Positions 1 to 10,313 of a stretch of DNA of 64,000 nucleotides are shown here, in pieces. The stretch's first letter is position 1, and the number at the start of each line of letters is the position of its first letter. Source of the stretch: Chaetomium olivaceum (lineage: Eukaryota; Ascomycota; Sordariomycetes; Sordariales; Chaetomiaceae); contig JAYWVB010000023.1 in assembly GCA_039881045.1 (NCBI GenBank), forward strand, positions 124,001 to 188,000. The letters run 5' to 3'. A program made the position numbers and the translations under genes. A model generated the notes under the pieces. It was given only the letters and a program-made list of their open reading frames with translations. It had not been told where the DNA came from and did not search any database.

Positions 1-2823
1 AAAAAAAAGAAAAAGGGCAACTCACCAGCCGAATAACACAAATACCACGTCAAGCTCGCCCCGCCATCCAACCACGCCGGATCAAACCCGGCCCCCGCAA
101 AGAACTGATACGCGCCCCTCGGATCAACCGTAGCATAACTCCCCCAGATCACCCCCTTCCACCGCCCGTCACCGCCCCCTCGCGGCCGCCACTGAAATAG
201 GTCTCCCACTCCTCGCGGACAAACTCGGGCGTGCGCACCAGCGGGGGTGTGCGGGAGCAAGGGCAGCATGTGGATGCCCTGGATGTCCTCGGTGCGGTTG
301 CCGAAGTAGGTCGTGTGGTCGATTTTGTTCTCGAACAGGATGCCGGCGACCTTGTTGCCGATGAAGTTGGCCGGCTGCACGGCGTTGGTGGAGGTGTATA
401 AGTAGTACGCCTGCATCGAACGCGCTTGGACTGAGAGCATGAGGTTGCCGCTGATAAAGGAGGAGGTGGTTGGGTTAGTAGGGGTCGCGGTGATGTGGTG
501 ATGGTGGGGTTCTTTTTGGGGGGGGGGGGGGGGGGGTAAAAGGGGAACCTACCGGGCTTCCAGGTTCTTGTCACCGATGACGGAACCCCACATCTTCAGG
601 GCGTAGGCGTGCATGGTGTCCTCCGAACTGGATTCCTGGTCGTTGCCGTCGAGCGTGTCGGAGAGCCCGTGGGCCCAGCTGTGGCCGTGGAACCAGTCAA
701 AGTTTCGCCAGAGGGGGAAGTACTGGTCCCGCGTGCTGGGGTTGGCGATGTCGCGGACGAGCATGTTGACGTAGGCCTTGTTGCCGTTGATCCACGACGG
801 GTCAAGGTGGCCGATGACGGCCGCCGTGTAGATGAAGTAGCCCCAGTGGAAGTGGTGATCGTTGTATATCGTGTTACCAAAATCGACATAGGGGTCGCCC
901 GTCACGTACGTGGCGGATGAGACCACGCCTCCCCAACCGCCTGGCCGTGTTAGATAAAGGGAACGGTCGAGCGCTGGTGAAGGGTCAAGCACTTACTCTC
1001 ATACACAAGGGGATACTTTTGGGCGTTCTGCGTGAACCGGGAGAACGCCACCTTCAACTGATTCAGCCCAGCCTGCGCCAACCCCGGGTCTCCCAGCAAC
1101 TCCTGGATGGACAGAATGAGACTAGCAAACTTGGCGAGTGCCTGTAACCGTCAGCCCCTGTTTCCACCCACAGACGCAGTGCTCGCCTTACCTTTCCACT
1201 AAAATACATCGAGTTCACGTCCAGCTGCTGAATAATATCCTGCGAGACCTCCTGCCGCGCGATATTGTGGATGACCTGCTTGGTGGCATTGGAGATGGCG
1301 CTGACGGTCCCAGCCTGCGGCGACCACGGCAGGAAGCCAATGTTGGTCGGCAAGTTCGACTCACCCATGGTCCAGCTGTCAGCCAAGATGGCGGTCGCTA
1401 TTCCCTTGGTCGTGGTCTGCAGCTTCAAGCCAGTCAGCTTCCCCCGGGTGGCGTCGTCAAACGAGCTCTGGTGGTGAGGCAGCGCAAACATGGCAAGCGG
1501 GGCGTCGCTCAGGCCGGCCTTCTTGAAGGAGAACCGGTAGGTCCCCTTTGCGCCATCCACGGAACCGGAAAGCTGAACACCGACGGGGTAGGCCCCGCAG
1601 GCCTGGTCGTACACCTTCTCATCATCGCCAGGGTCCTTGGCCACCTGGATGGTGCCGTAGAACGGCCCCTTGGCTTGAGCCAGCCCGTTGTTGACAACCT
1701 CAATATCTAGAGGGTTGCCTTGGGTGTGGCGGGCGTACACCAGCCAGGTAACCCCGTCTTCAAGTTGGATCTTGTACTTGGTGACGCCAGGCTTGGGATC
1801 CGTGGTCATGCGCGTGACGGTCCTGAAGAAGACGCTCGTCTGAAGCACGGGGCTTGCGCCATCGTAGATGGCCGTGATGAAGCCCAGGCCTTGAACCAAG
1901 GGAAACTGCACCGCGGGAGCGGCGTTGGCAGATGGGCGCAAAGCGACTTGGATGGAGAAGTCCGTCAGTGCCTCGCTGGTGAGGGTGGTGTCGCTTCCCA
2001 ACTCCTTGGCCGAGAGGCACACGGAATGGATCCCAATAGGATTGATGAAGTAGGACACTGCGCCCGTCACCGGCTTAGCTTGACCATAGACTCTCTGGTG
2101 AGCCTCAATATGCGAGACGGCGAGACCCCAACTTCCGGAAGCCCCTTGCCCTTTCACCCACGCAACCGAGTACGGGTGCAGGTAGGTTGGCGAAGTCTGA
2201 TTTCCACGGTGGAAATTGCCGTAGAATTTGTTGGTCCCGAACGGGCCTTGTCCTTGGATTCCTAGTCTGCGCACGGGATGGTCCGGCTTTCTGCCGATGT
2301 TTTCGGGTGGCGCATCGGTGGAAATGGGATCGGCAAAGATGTCTCGGGCCGTCATTTTAACGGAGATCGTCGGCGATATTCTTAAACTCACAACCACTGA
2401 AACAGCTGCAAGCAGAGATGTCGGCTTTGGAATTGGCTTCGTCAAAAGCGGCACTGACGTGACGTGCCCTACCTTGTCGAGGATGGACGGAATGAAACCA
2501 GTGGCAGGTGTCTTCTTGCTGGCGAGGATCTGAGCTGTGCCGGAGGGACCAACACTTATGATGACCTTGGCGGGAGCCGTCAAGACTTCTCGTGAGGGAG
2601 GATCGTTCCAGTTCCGTTTTGGCCGTGGCGTAGGTGTGCCGGGTGCGTCTCTGTGAACTGCGTTGGGCGCGTCAGGGCTCGGCTGAGAACCTGGTATCTT
2701 GACACTCTTCGTCAGGGTGGTAGGAAAAGGTGTCTGCTGCGCCTGGTATATTGGAGAGGCGAGAGATATGGTAAACTGCAGAGCAGTCAGCAAGAGGAAT
2801 AACAACCTCCATATCCGCTCCAT
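1..2823 (-). CDS. GH81 endo-1,3-beta-glucanase (partial, 3' end off window)
   Basis: Secreted glycoside hydrolase family 81 enzyme that cuts beta-1,3-glucan, expected in the cell wall or outside the cell. The chosen ATG (2823-2821) opens a signal peptide (MERIWRLLFLLLTALQF) followed by a Pro/Thr-rich linker and the GH81 N-terminal beta-sandwich. The catalytic part shows the family's NDHHFHWGYFIYTAA and DWFHGHSWAHGL segments, then SSSEDTMHAYALKMWG. Exons read as 1192-2823, 997-1141, 553-940 and about 26-450; the donor at 25 shows that at least one more exon lies outside the window. The intron 451-552 holds a 19-C tract. Exon 4 has two compensating one-base shifts: a G run at 243-247 one base too long and a C run at 175-179 one base too short (plus strand). 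The frame between them translates without a stop but loses the conserved sequence. The family assignment is firm. Confidence 0.9.
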
Positions 2824-3685
2824 TTTGGCGACAACGACATATCCAACAAGACTCAAAAACAGAGTTCACCCGCAGCCGGGCCTCCATACTATATAACAAC
2901 TCCCCGTGCCATTGGGACGGACATTATCTTAGTTGATTCGGCTAGTCTTCAGCTTTGACTTTGGCCAACTTGTGTCGGCCTTATTCCCCGGACATGAGAT
3001 CGCCCACGTGTGCGGCTAACTGGCATGCTAGCTTGGCGTGGCTGAAAGCCAATCTGGAACCTTGTGTTTGACGTCGAAACAAAACATGATCTTACCTCGA
3101 TAATACGGAATGCTAAGAGATAGACTCAGGGCCTCGAGGGTGAAGGAAACAGAAGAACTGCGGGGGTTCTTGAAAAGGAATGTAGGAATAGGTGTAGGAA
3201 TATGTAAGCAAGGATGAGGCAAAAAGAGGAATTGGCAAGACTAAGACTGATTCAAGAGTTAAGGATGTTTAAGATAAAGTAGATCGAGGGTACGATGGCC
3301 CGCTGTCTCGAGAAGAGGATGCATCCTAATAACAGGAAACCTGGAAGCCGGGTCCTGCCCAAGAATACAACTTGGAAGTCGCTCGGGAAGTGGACCCATC
3401 TCTTACGCAGCACCCGTGCCGACACCCTCCCTAAACCCGTGAGGCAAGCACTCCCTATCCTTGTCTGGTGACATCCCTTACCAGACAGCCAGACAACATT
3501 TGGGTGTGGTGAACGTGGATCATTTTGAGAGAACCGGATTTCGAAGGAATGTAACGCGACACAGTCGTCGAATAGGACTCGGTTGAACAGACGGATATTC
3601 TCCGCCAAGACTGAGACAAGTATGAGGCATTGTACGTACATGTCAATGTCAAATGGTCATTTCGCGAATTTGTGATCTCTCACAT
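2824..3685. other. Intergenic: GH81 upstream region and STN1 downstream region
   Basis: No supported gene. Only short open frames with no recognisable protein occur here. The right half contains A/G-rich runs on the plus strand. Confidence 0.6.
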
Positions 3686-4607
3686 TCAGAGACCCAAGGC
3701 GTCGTATTTTCCCGTCGCCGGAATCAGCCTTGTGACGGGCTTAGTCGATCTCCTTTTCTCGAGCCCTGTCGCTCGCTTTGGTCGCATCTCCAGCGACCTA
3801 GTCTCTTGCCTACTGTTCTCGGGCCGTGCCCGTGCCTCTTCTTCACGGGACGTCTTCGTCTTCTCCAACCCGGTCTTTACCACGCGCTTTTTGCTGTGTG
3901 ATTCTCGGGTTGCCCGATGATGACGGCTGGGGTTGGACCGCCCCTCCTCCTCCTTCCTACACTTCCTCACCTCTCGCCGGTCCAAAACCCATGGCTTGGA
4001 CAGCACGTCGGTTTTGAGTTTCGTGACCTTTTCCCAGAAGATCACCTCCTGCTCTGTCGAGTGAAGATGGACTATCTTTTCTGCACGGATCTGCTTGTTC
4101 TCGCGGAACATACCGACGCTGCCTTTGATATCCAGCACGTGTCCCACGTCGATGGGCCCGTCGACTACCGGGAGAGACTTGGAGGTTTTGTGGGACTTGG
4201 AGTCGGATTCCGTTGCCGTGACCGTAGTGGCCGTTCCGGGCCTGGGGGGAGGCGCGACGTTGACGATGCATTCGAGGGTCGCCCCGCTGCTGTCATCAAT
4301 CGTGTAAAAATGGATTTTCTCGCGCTCCTCGACGCCAACTACCACACCAGAGATGCGCACCATTTGATTGGGTGGTTGAGGTGGAAATAGACATCCTGGC
4401 CTTTGCGAGGAGTTAGCACTGTGGTGTCGCGGGGCTTGAGCACGAGTTTCGAATTTCGAGACTTGAGTCGCTTGGCGTACCTTGAAATCCCCGATGACTT
4501 CTCAGAGCCCAGATATCGGCGATTCGGAAATGGCACCAACGGTTGATGGTCGGTGACAGGTGAAAACAGTATTGCGGGTAGAGCTCTGGCTTCGTCGAGG
4601 CGGTCAT
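3686..4607 (-). CDS. stn1: Telomere-capping protein STN1 (CST complex), frame broken once
   Basis: OB-fold subunit of the CST complex, which binds single-stranded telomeric DNA and helps fill-in synthesis. The ATG at 4607 gives MTASTKPELYPQYCFHLSPT, the usual fungal start. Exon 1 is 4481-4607, the intron 4401-4480 (GTACGC..AAAG) and exon 2 3686-4400. The join yields GFQGQDVYFHLNHPIKW, after which the conserved VRISGVVVGVEE and YTIDDSSG of the OB fold continue in another frame. One base is missing at about 4360, where TGGTG should read TGGGTG. A charged tail follows the OB fold. Length is about 280 residues, in the range of short fungal Stn1 proteins. The break is more likely a sequence error than decay, because both sides stay conserved. 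Confidence 0.8.
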
Positions 4608-5283
4608 GGCATCCTTCGACTCGGGTGACCCGGCGTGCAGCCGCTGGCGGTGATCAGTCGTGCTGTAACCATGTAGGTCATGGTTGTAAAAGGGTTCGCA
4701 CGCGCAACCAGCTTGCACACGACATCACCATTCCGTGTTTGGAGTTGTTGCGACGGAAAGTGTGTTGTGGATTTCTTGCCTGGAGTGTTTCCCATCGTGG
4801 GGGCACCAATCAGTGCCAAGAGTGAGCTGCCTCGTGCAGTCGGCCAGGTGATGTCTGTTCCATTAGTGAGTGGCCCGATTAGGGAGGAGCCGGAGCCGCG
4901 GGTCATACAACGGACGCAGTAGACACACCTATTTAGTCAGAACAACCTCATTTTTTTGCTTTTTCTGTCGGCGCATGAGTGTTTTGATGTTTCCAAACAG
5001 ACCTAGTCATCTGCTGAAAATTTGCAACAATCAGTCCAGAGCCGGGCCGAATCATTGTCGTGTGAGCCAAGATCTGAGACCTTCACTGGGATGAGATGGA
5101 AGGATATTGAGGGAAACCAGCAATGGAATTAACCAGCCAAAGTTAAACTAACATCCGAGCTCATTACCATCTCTGAGCCGTAATACGCCATGCCAATTCT
5201 CGATTCCTTGACCCAAAGCCCAAACTGCCAAATTCCCGTGATCAAGTCAAACCCATACTCCAGATACCGTCTTTAAAACATCT
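4608..5283. other. Intergenic: STN1 promoter side and 3' side of the J-protein gene
   Basis: No gene, RNA or repeat was recognised. The short open frames here are not protein-like. Confidence 0.6.
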
Positions 5284-6171
5284 TTATTTCCGCGCCTTCT
5301 TCTTTTTCATGCCCGCCTGTATGGCTTGGAACTGCTCCTCTGAAATATCCGGCTCCTCGAGTTCCTTCGCCCCTCTCTTCTTCCCCTTGCCCGCCTTGGG
5401 CACAGCCCCGTACTTCTCCGCCAGCTTATCCAGCGCACTCATCCTCGACGCCTGGTTCCGCTGGATCAGCGCCGCCAACCCCGCCTCAGAATCTTTCTTG
5501 CTCTTCTTCTTCCCGTCACCGCGTAGTTTGTCGTACACACCCAGCTCCTTAGCCAGCTCCTCCGCCTCTTTAGCCTCGCCCTTAGCGGCTTTGACGCGCG
5601 CTTGCTTGGACTTTTTGGTCTCCTTCGCATAGGCATCAAAGCGCGGCACTTCCTTAGCCTTGATTGCCGCATCAATGACCTCCCGGAACCGGGCGTCGTC
5701 CTCTAGCACGTTGCTGAGCATCACGCTCTCGTAGACCCCGTCCATGTCGCCCTCAAACTCCTCGTACGCGGCCAGAATGTCATCCTTCTCTTCCTCTGAT
5801 CCCTTGTACTCGTCGGCGAACTTCTTAATCGCGTCCTCGGAGATGGCATCGCGGAATTGCTCGCGGTAGAAGTCGCTCCAGCTGAAGCCCTCGGAATCGA
5901 CGACCGCTTCGGAAGTTGAACCGGTCTCGTCGTAGCGCTTGCGCCGGGCGGGGTCGGAGAGCACAGCGTAGGCAAACGCAACCTGTTGAAACTTTTCTTT
6001 GGCTTCGGTCTTCTTGTCCTCGGGCGCCTTGTCGGGGTGGGTTTTTAGTGCCGTCTTGCGGTAGGCCGACTTGACCTCATCGGGCGAGGCGGTGCGGTCG
6101 AGCCCGAGGACCTCGTACGGGTCGATTACCGGCGGCTCGCCGTCAGTGAGATCGTCTTCGTGGGTAGACAT
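5284..6171 (-). CDS. DNAJC9-like J-domain protein
   Basis: Nuclear-type HSP40 co-chaperone; vertebrate DNAJC9 links HSP70 to histone handling. It is intronless and about 295 residues. The J domain comes first (DPYEVLGLDRTASPDEVKSA, HPD motif in LKTHPDKAPED). An acidic helical region (EFEGDMDGVYESVMLSNVLE) that is conserved in the DNAJC9 group follows, then a Lys-rich tail ending KKKKARK that can act as a nuclear signal. The ATG at 6171 is preferred over the upstream in-frame codons because it directly precedes the acidic lead-in to the J domain. The gene is divergent from the deaminase gene; the two starts lie 235 bp apart. The family is clear, but the histone role is inferred only from homologues. 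Confidence 0.88.
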   Translation of the reverse strand: MSTHEDDLTDGEPPVIDPYEVLGLDRTASPDEVKSAYRKTALKTHPDKAPEDKKTEAKEKFQQVAFAYAVLSDPARRKRYDETGSTSEAVVDSEGFSWSDFYREQFRDAISEDAIKKFADEYKGSEEEKDDILAAYEEFEGDMDGVYESVMLSNVLEDDARFREVIDAAIKAKEVPRFDAYAKETKKSKQARVKAAKGEAKEAEELAKELGVYDKLRGDGKKKSKKDSEAGLAALIQRNQASRMSALDKLAEKYGAVPKAGKGKKRGAKELEEPDISEEQFQAIQAGMKKKKARK

Positions 6172-6406
6172 TATGATTTTTCTTGTTTGTTGAAGCTGGG
6201 ATGGGTCAACCACGTCAACCTCGGTAGGAAAGTTTAATGGATTTAGGGCGCGTCGCGTCGCGGAAAGGACCGTGCAGCGGAGGTGGGGGACAGTACAGTA
6301 TCAGCGCGGAGTATTCTGCACTGTACCGCAGGGTCTCTTTCCCCCACCACGACCCCTCCAAGAATGAAGTTCACATCGACTCGCTCTTCAACTCGCGATA
6401 CACAAC
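6172..6406. promoter_or_regulatory. Short bidirectional promoter region
   Basis: This 235-bp stretch separates the start codons of the J-protein gene (leftward) and the deaminase gene (rightward), so both promoters must lie within it or overlap the genes. No TATA box is evident. A GC-rich core (GGGCGCGTCGCGTCGCGG) lies near 6245. Confidence 0.5.
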
Positions 6407-6910
6407 ATGGCTACCATCCAAACCGGCGATCACAAGGCATACATGCGACTTGCCCTCGAGCAAGCGCAGAAATCTCCACCGAAACCGACCAACTACCGTG
6501 TAGGAGCCGTCTTGGTGGACTCGGCCACAAACGAGATCCTTGCGACTGGCTACACCCTCGAGCTGCCTGGCAACACTCACGCAGAGCAGACATGCTTCAT
6601 GAAGCTGGCCGAGAAACATGGCGTTTCCGAGGATGATCTCAAAGCGGTACTGCCGGGCGATCTGGTCCTTTACACCACCGTTGAACCCTGCTCCAAACGG
6701 CTGAGCGGGAATATCCCATGTGTTCAAAGGGTGCTCAGGCTCTCTGGCTCAATCAAGACCGTCTACGTTGGGATCATGGAACCCGAGACGTTTGTGGCGG
6801 AGAACACCGGGAAGAAGAGTCTTGAAGATGCGGGAATCGCCGTTGTCCACGTGGAAGGGTTTGAGAAGGAGATCCTGGACGTTGCGACCGCTGGTCACGT
6901 CAAGGGTTGA
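6407..6910 (+). CDS. RIB2-type pyrimidine deaminase domain protein
   Basis: Zinc-dependent deaminase of the cytidine/dCMP deaminase fold, 167 residues, single exon. It shows the zinc site: THAEQTC (H and catalytic E) and VEPCSKRLSGNIPC (two Cys). The lead-in TNYRVGAVLVDS and TGYTLELPGNTHAE resemble the deaminase half of yeast Rib2, which deaminates the ribitylamino-pyrimidine intermediate of riboflavin synthesis. The pseudouridine-synthase half of Rib2 is absent. I therefore favour a stand-alone riboflavin-pathway deaminase, but a CMP/dCMP deaminase-like role cannot be excluded. The start is supported by a clean ATG just ahead of the first conserved helix. Confidence 0.85.
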   Translation: MATIQTGDHKAYMRLALEQAQKSPPKPTNYRVGAVLVDSATNEILATGYTLELPGNTHAEQTCFMKLAEKHGVSEDDLKAVLPGDLVLYTTVEPCSKRLSGNIPCVQRVLRLSGSIKTVYVGIMEPETFVAENTGKKSLEDAGIAVVHVEGFEKEILDVATAGHVKG

Positions 6911-7661
6911 ACATAATGTGAGCCAACGGAGATTGTGTCCCGGATTTGCTGGTTGTGAGATAAGTGGATATTGATTGCTAAACATTGGCAGTCTTCATCC
7001 GTCTGTATGGCCTTGGGTATTACGATCCCGGCACCCAACCAACAGGTTGGTCGGCACGACTCTTTCCGACATGTTCCGTCTTTGACTCCGCGACGAGAAG
7101 GAATGGGATGTCTATTCCAACTATACTTGATCAAAGGCGGTCATAACCTGTCCGAAAGGGAGTCTGTGGTCGGAAGGGCGTGCATTGTTACTCACCATGA
7201 AATGCAAGCTCTCAGACGGGTCACTGAATATTCCATCTTTTTAGCACGTCTAAGCCGGTCCCGAACGAGATGACAGTACGCTTGCCACCTTTTTTAGTCC
7301 CTACTTTTCTCTGGGAGCCGAAGACCTTTGTGGAATACCCCCTCCTAGCCGTGGTTAATATATGCTTCGGCAACAGGAGTAACTTAGCAGAATTGATCAT
7401 TAACTAGTGAGTAATGTCTGCCTTTTTCCCTCTTTTTTTCGGTCTCATTTTCTCGGTTTCTCCATCTTTTCCCCTTCTTTTACATGGCACAGTACTATGG
7501 TGGGTCACAACTCAACATGTCAATCGGAAGGAAGTCGCACCCTTCGCTCCTTCCCCAATAGCGACAAAATGTGAAATTCAGGGGCAAAACCCCCTATTAC
7601 CCCTGAATGCAAAAAAAGATATGCGGTCAACACCACGGCATCAAAAGTAATGGTTGTATTC
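6911..7661. other. Intergenic between deaminase and tRNA genes
   Basis: No gene recognised. It includes T/C-rich stretches near 7415-7480. Confidence 0.55.
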
Positions 7662-7733
7662 TAGCAGCGACTCGTTTCGATCGAGTGACCTCCGGGTTAT
7701 GAGCCCGGCGCGCTTCCACTGCGCCACGCAGCT
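7662..7733 (-). tRNA. Initiator tRNA-Met (CAT)
   Basis: The cloverleaf folds on the minus strand, 72 nt without CCA and without an intron. The anticodon CAT is at 7701-7699 in loop CTCATAA, closed by a GGG/CCC-type stem. Initiator marks are visible: the A1:T72 pair, three G:C pairs closing the anticodon stem, and a T-loop reading ATCGAAA in place of the usual TTC-A pattern. The acceptor stem is AGCTGCG paired with CGCTGCT, which leaves a T4/T69 mismatch. No T run lies immediately downstream on the minus strand; TTTT occurs near 7632-7635. Confidence 0.88.
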
Positions 7734-8577
7734 GTTGTTGTCGTTGTGGATACGGGAGCCCGGAGTGGAACTGACGAGCTTGGTGCCGTCGACAGCATCA
7801 CGGAAGAGCCAGGGGCAGGTAGGGGGGTGTAGAAGACTTGTGGTTTTGCTGAAAGCATGCAAAAGATATTTTTTGGGGGGGAAGTAAACAAGGGCCTGCT
7901 GAAGCACTAGGAGGCGACCCGGCCAACAGCGTTGGTAACGCTGACCTCCCAGGAATAAGAACGCAGAGCGTGCCACGAGGGAGTGATTCCATTGGAGGGC
8001 CCAACTCCATATTGAACTACAAGCCGTGTTGTAAGTGCTAGAAAGAGACAGGGACACCCGAAGCATTGCTTCATAGTCAGCATGTGACTCGATTAAAACG
8101 AGAAGTTATGACACTGTATTTTTGCACCTATGGCAGCGTCGATTTTTATTTCTTTTCTTGTTACATTTTCAAACCGGGAGATTTATGAAGGGCTAACTAT
8201 AAGTATAACTGGCTAGGCAGCGAGTGTCAAAAGAAAGATGAGCACACTGCGGCAGCATCCTGAGACAACTCCTCTAATATTGAGTTAGGAGACTTAGGCA
8301 AACTCGCTTCGGTAGTGTTTTGACGCTTTCCCAGGTAGTAATGGGTTTGGCACCCCATCAAACCCGGAGAATATCCCAAGTTCCATCTTCGAAAGAACCT
8401 GTTTATGTTAGATACGGGGGGCTCCGGGGCTTTACACCTGATAGTTAAACTGAGAATGATATCGCTTTCTGGGATGTCATGATGTAATTCGAGCCCCCCT
8501 GCATGTTCTTCGCCATCATAGAAATGCTCATTCACGAAAGTACGAAGGCTCCTCATCCTCCATCAACGATTACCACT
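7734..8577. other. Intergenic between tRNA and HD-domain gene
   Basis: There is one ATG-started 109-codon frame on the minus strand (8227-8556), but it has no recognisable domain and I do not call it. Otherwise nothing was seen. Confidence 0.5.
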
Positions 8578-9395
8578 CTAGACTCCATCAATCACCCGAT
8601 GACCGACAGCAGAATATCCCTCCACGAACCTCTCACCAAATGGCTGCATGAAGGTGTCTTTCATCAACGTCGAGTCAGCTCTACCCAACCAAACACTCAT
8701 CCCAGGGGGGAAGACATACCATACGTCGACAGCGGTTTATGCTGACAATTCCAGCTGATCCCTTCCAACACCCTCTCCGTCTGATTCTCCAGCCTCGGAA
8801 ACTCGGCCAACACGGCAGCATGCTCCTCCGCCGTGATCCCCAACCTAGGCTCCCCAAAATCCAACTTATTCCCCCAATAAATCGCCACCACGTCCGCCTC
8901 CTTATGCAGCGCGAACTTGGGCTCCGCATGCAGCGCGATCCCATCCCACACCCTCTGCACCCTCTCTTCCCTCCACCCCTTCCCATCCGGATGCGCCCTG
9001 ATGAAGTTGCGCGCCGCGTACGCGCCGTCGACCTCGAACCGGCGGTCCGCCGTGAAAAACGGCGACGTCACGCTGTGGTTGGCGCCCAGGTCGTGCAGCA
9101 TCAGGCCGAGCGCGTGCACCTCCTCGTCGACGACCGCGGCGAACGAGGCGTTGTGGGACAGGTGCAGCGTCCCGAACAGCCAGGCCCGCATCACGTGGTT
9201 GTAGAGGTAGTCGTCGGAATAGGCGCGCACGAAGCTCTGGGCTGCGCGCACGATGGGGGTGTCGATTACAGAGACGTTGCCGAGGAGGCGGCGCGGGGTA
9301 GGGGGGTGGTGGGGGTGGGCTGCTGCTGCTGTCGTTGCTGCTGTTGGGTGGAGGAGGGCTGCCGTGAGGCCGAGGAGGTGGAGGGGGGGAAGCAT
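8578..9395 (-). CDS. Secreted HD-domain hydrolase-like protein
   Basis: HD-superfamily metal-dependent protein of the fungal cyanamide-hydratase-like type. The ATG at 9395 gives a signal peptide (MLPPLHLLGLTAALLHPTAA). Metal-binding motifs are visible: His in YNHVMRAW, and the HD pair in ALGLMLHDLGANH. The intron is read as 8679-8719 (GTATGT..GAG), which joins ISWNCQHKPLSTY to ADSTLMKDTFMQPFGERF and ends at TAG 8578; at 41 nt it is unusually short, so that junction is less certain than the rest. Length is about 265 residues. Secretion is unusual for this family, whose known members are mostly cytosolic. The substrate is not evident from sequence. Confidence 0.78.
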
Positions 9396-10313
9396 GGTTG
9401 TGGTTGTGGCTGTGGTTATGGGGCTACAAGGGGAGAATGTGGTAGTTTGTTTTTGCGCGGCAACAACAACACTTGAGATGGGATCATGTTCAGAGGCTGT
9501 CTTTATCTTTGCCAAGTAGTTGCTTCAGTTACAGTTATCGATTCTGTATCCGATGCATCTCGGCTTCTAGAATTATAGTTCAGTAAACAAGAAAGTTTTG
9601 ATTGTCGGTAGAGAATATGAGCAAGTTTTGATGAGCATCGTTCTCTCATGTCTGTGGTGGTGAGATGCGGGGAACCGTGTTGTGTTCCCAGTCTTCAGCA
9701 AATGAGCACATTAGAGTACATGCAGTGTAGTTTCAATCAGCTCGTAATCTGCTCACTTTTACTCACATCTCATACAACAAGGCTATTGCTATATTCCAGA
9801 ACTGCGTAGTAGATATTTAACCTCCGAGGGCCTTCGGAGCTTACATCGCATAGCGGCGATCAGCACCTAGATGGTTATGGAGACCGTCACTGGCTGGTTA
9901 TAACATGATTTCGGGCTGCGTCTTAGCCCTTAACACTCTTTCAAATAGGTATCAGAGTCCGGCGTGGTAGTAGTCAAGTACTTGGCTTCTAAGGTGAGGT
10001 CACAAGACTAAATTAAATATCAGACCAATCGCATGAAAATAGTAAAACTTCCGGCTCTTACGGTACCGGCTGGTTAACTCATGACGACGAAGATGTAAAC
10101 AACCCCTGAATTACGGTGCCGGCGTTCAGGTTTGGTGCATTACTGTCAAAACTGCCAACACTAATGACATTTCAGGAACATTCTGAATGCCCTCAATTCG
10201 CCTCAGTGTGTTTACATACATATATTATTGAATATGATTTTATTGTGGCATTAGATATCTACCAGTATTGATACAGGGTTACAACCACCAATCATCGACT
10301 GCCATACACCCCC
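9396..10313. other. Intergenic between HD-domain and LGD1 genes
   Basis: No gene recognised. A small inverted repeat (CTCCGAGGGCCTTCGGAG near 9821) is present. The stretch is AT-richer than its neighbours. Confidence 0.55.

Noticed and set aside
8227..8556. 109-codon ATG-started minus-strand frame downstream of the HD gene
   Set aside because: No recognisable motif or composition supporting coding; could be revisited with transcripts.
8739..9476. 245-codon plus frame opposite the HD gene
   Set aside because: Arg/His/Val-rich antisense shadow of the HD-domain gene.
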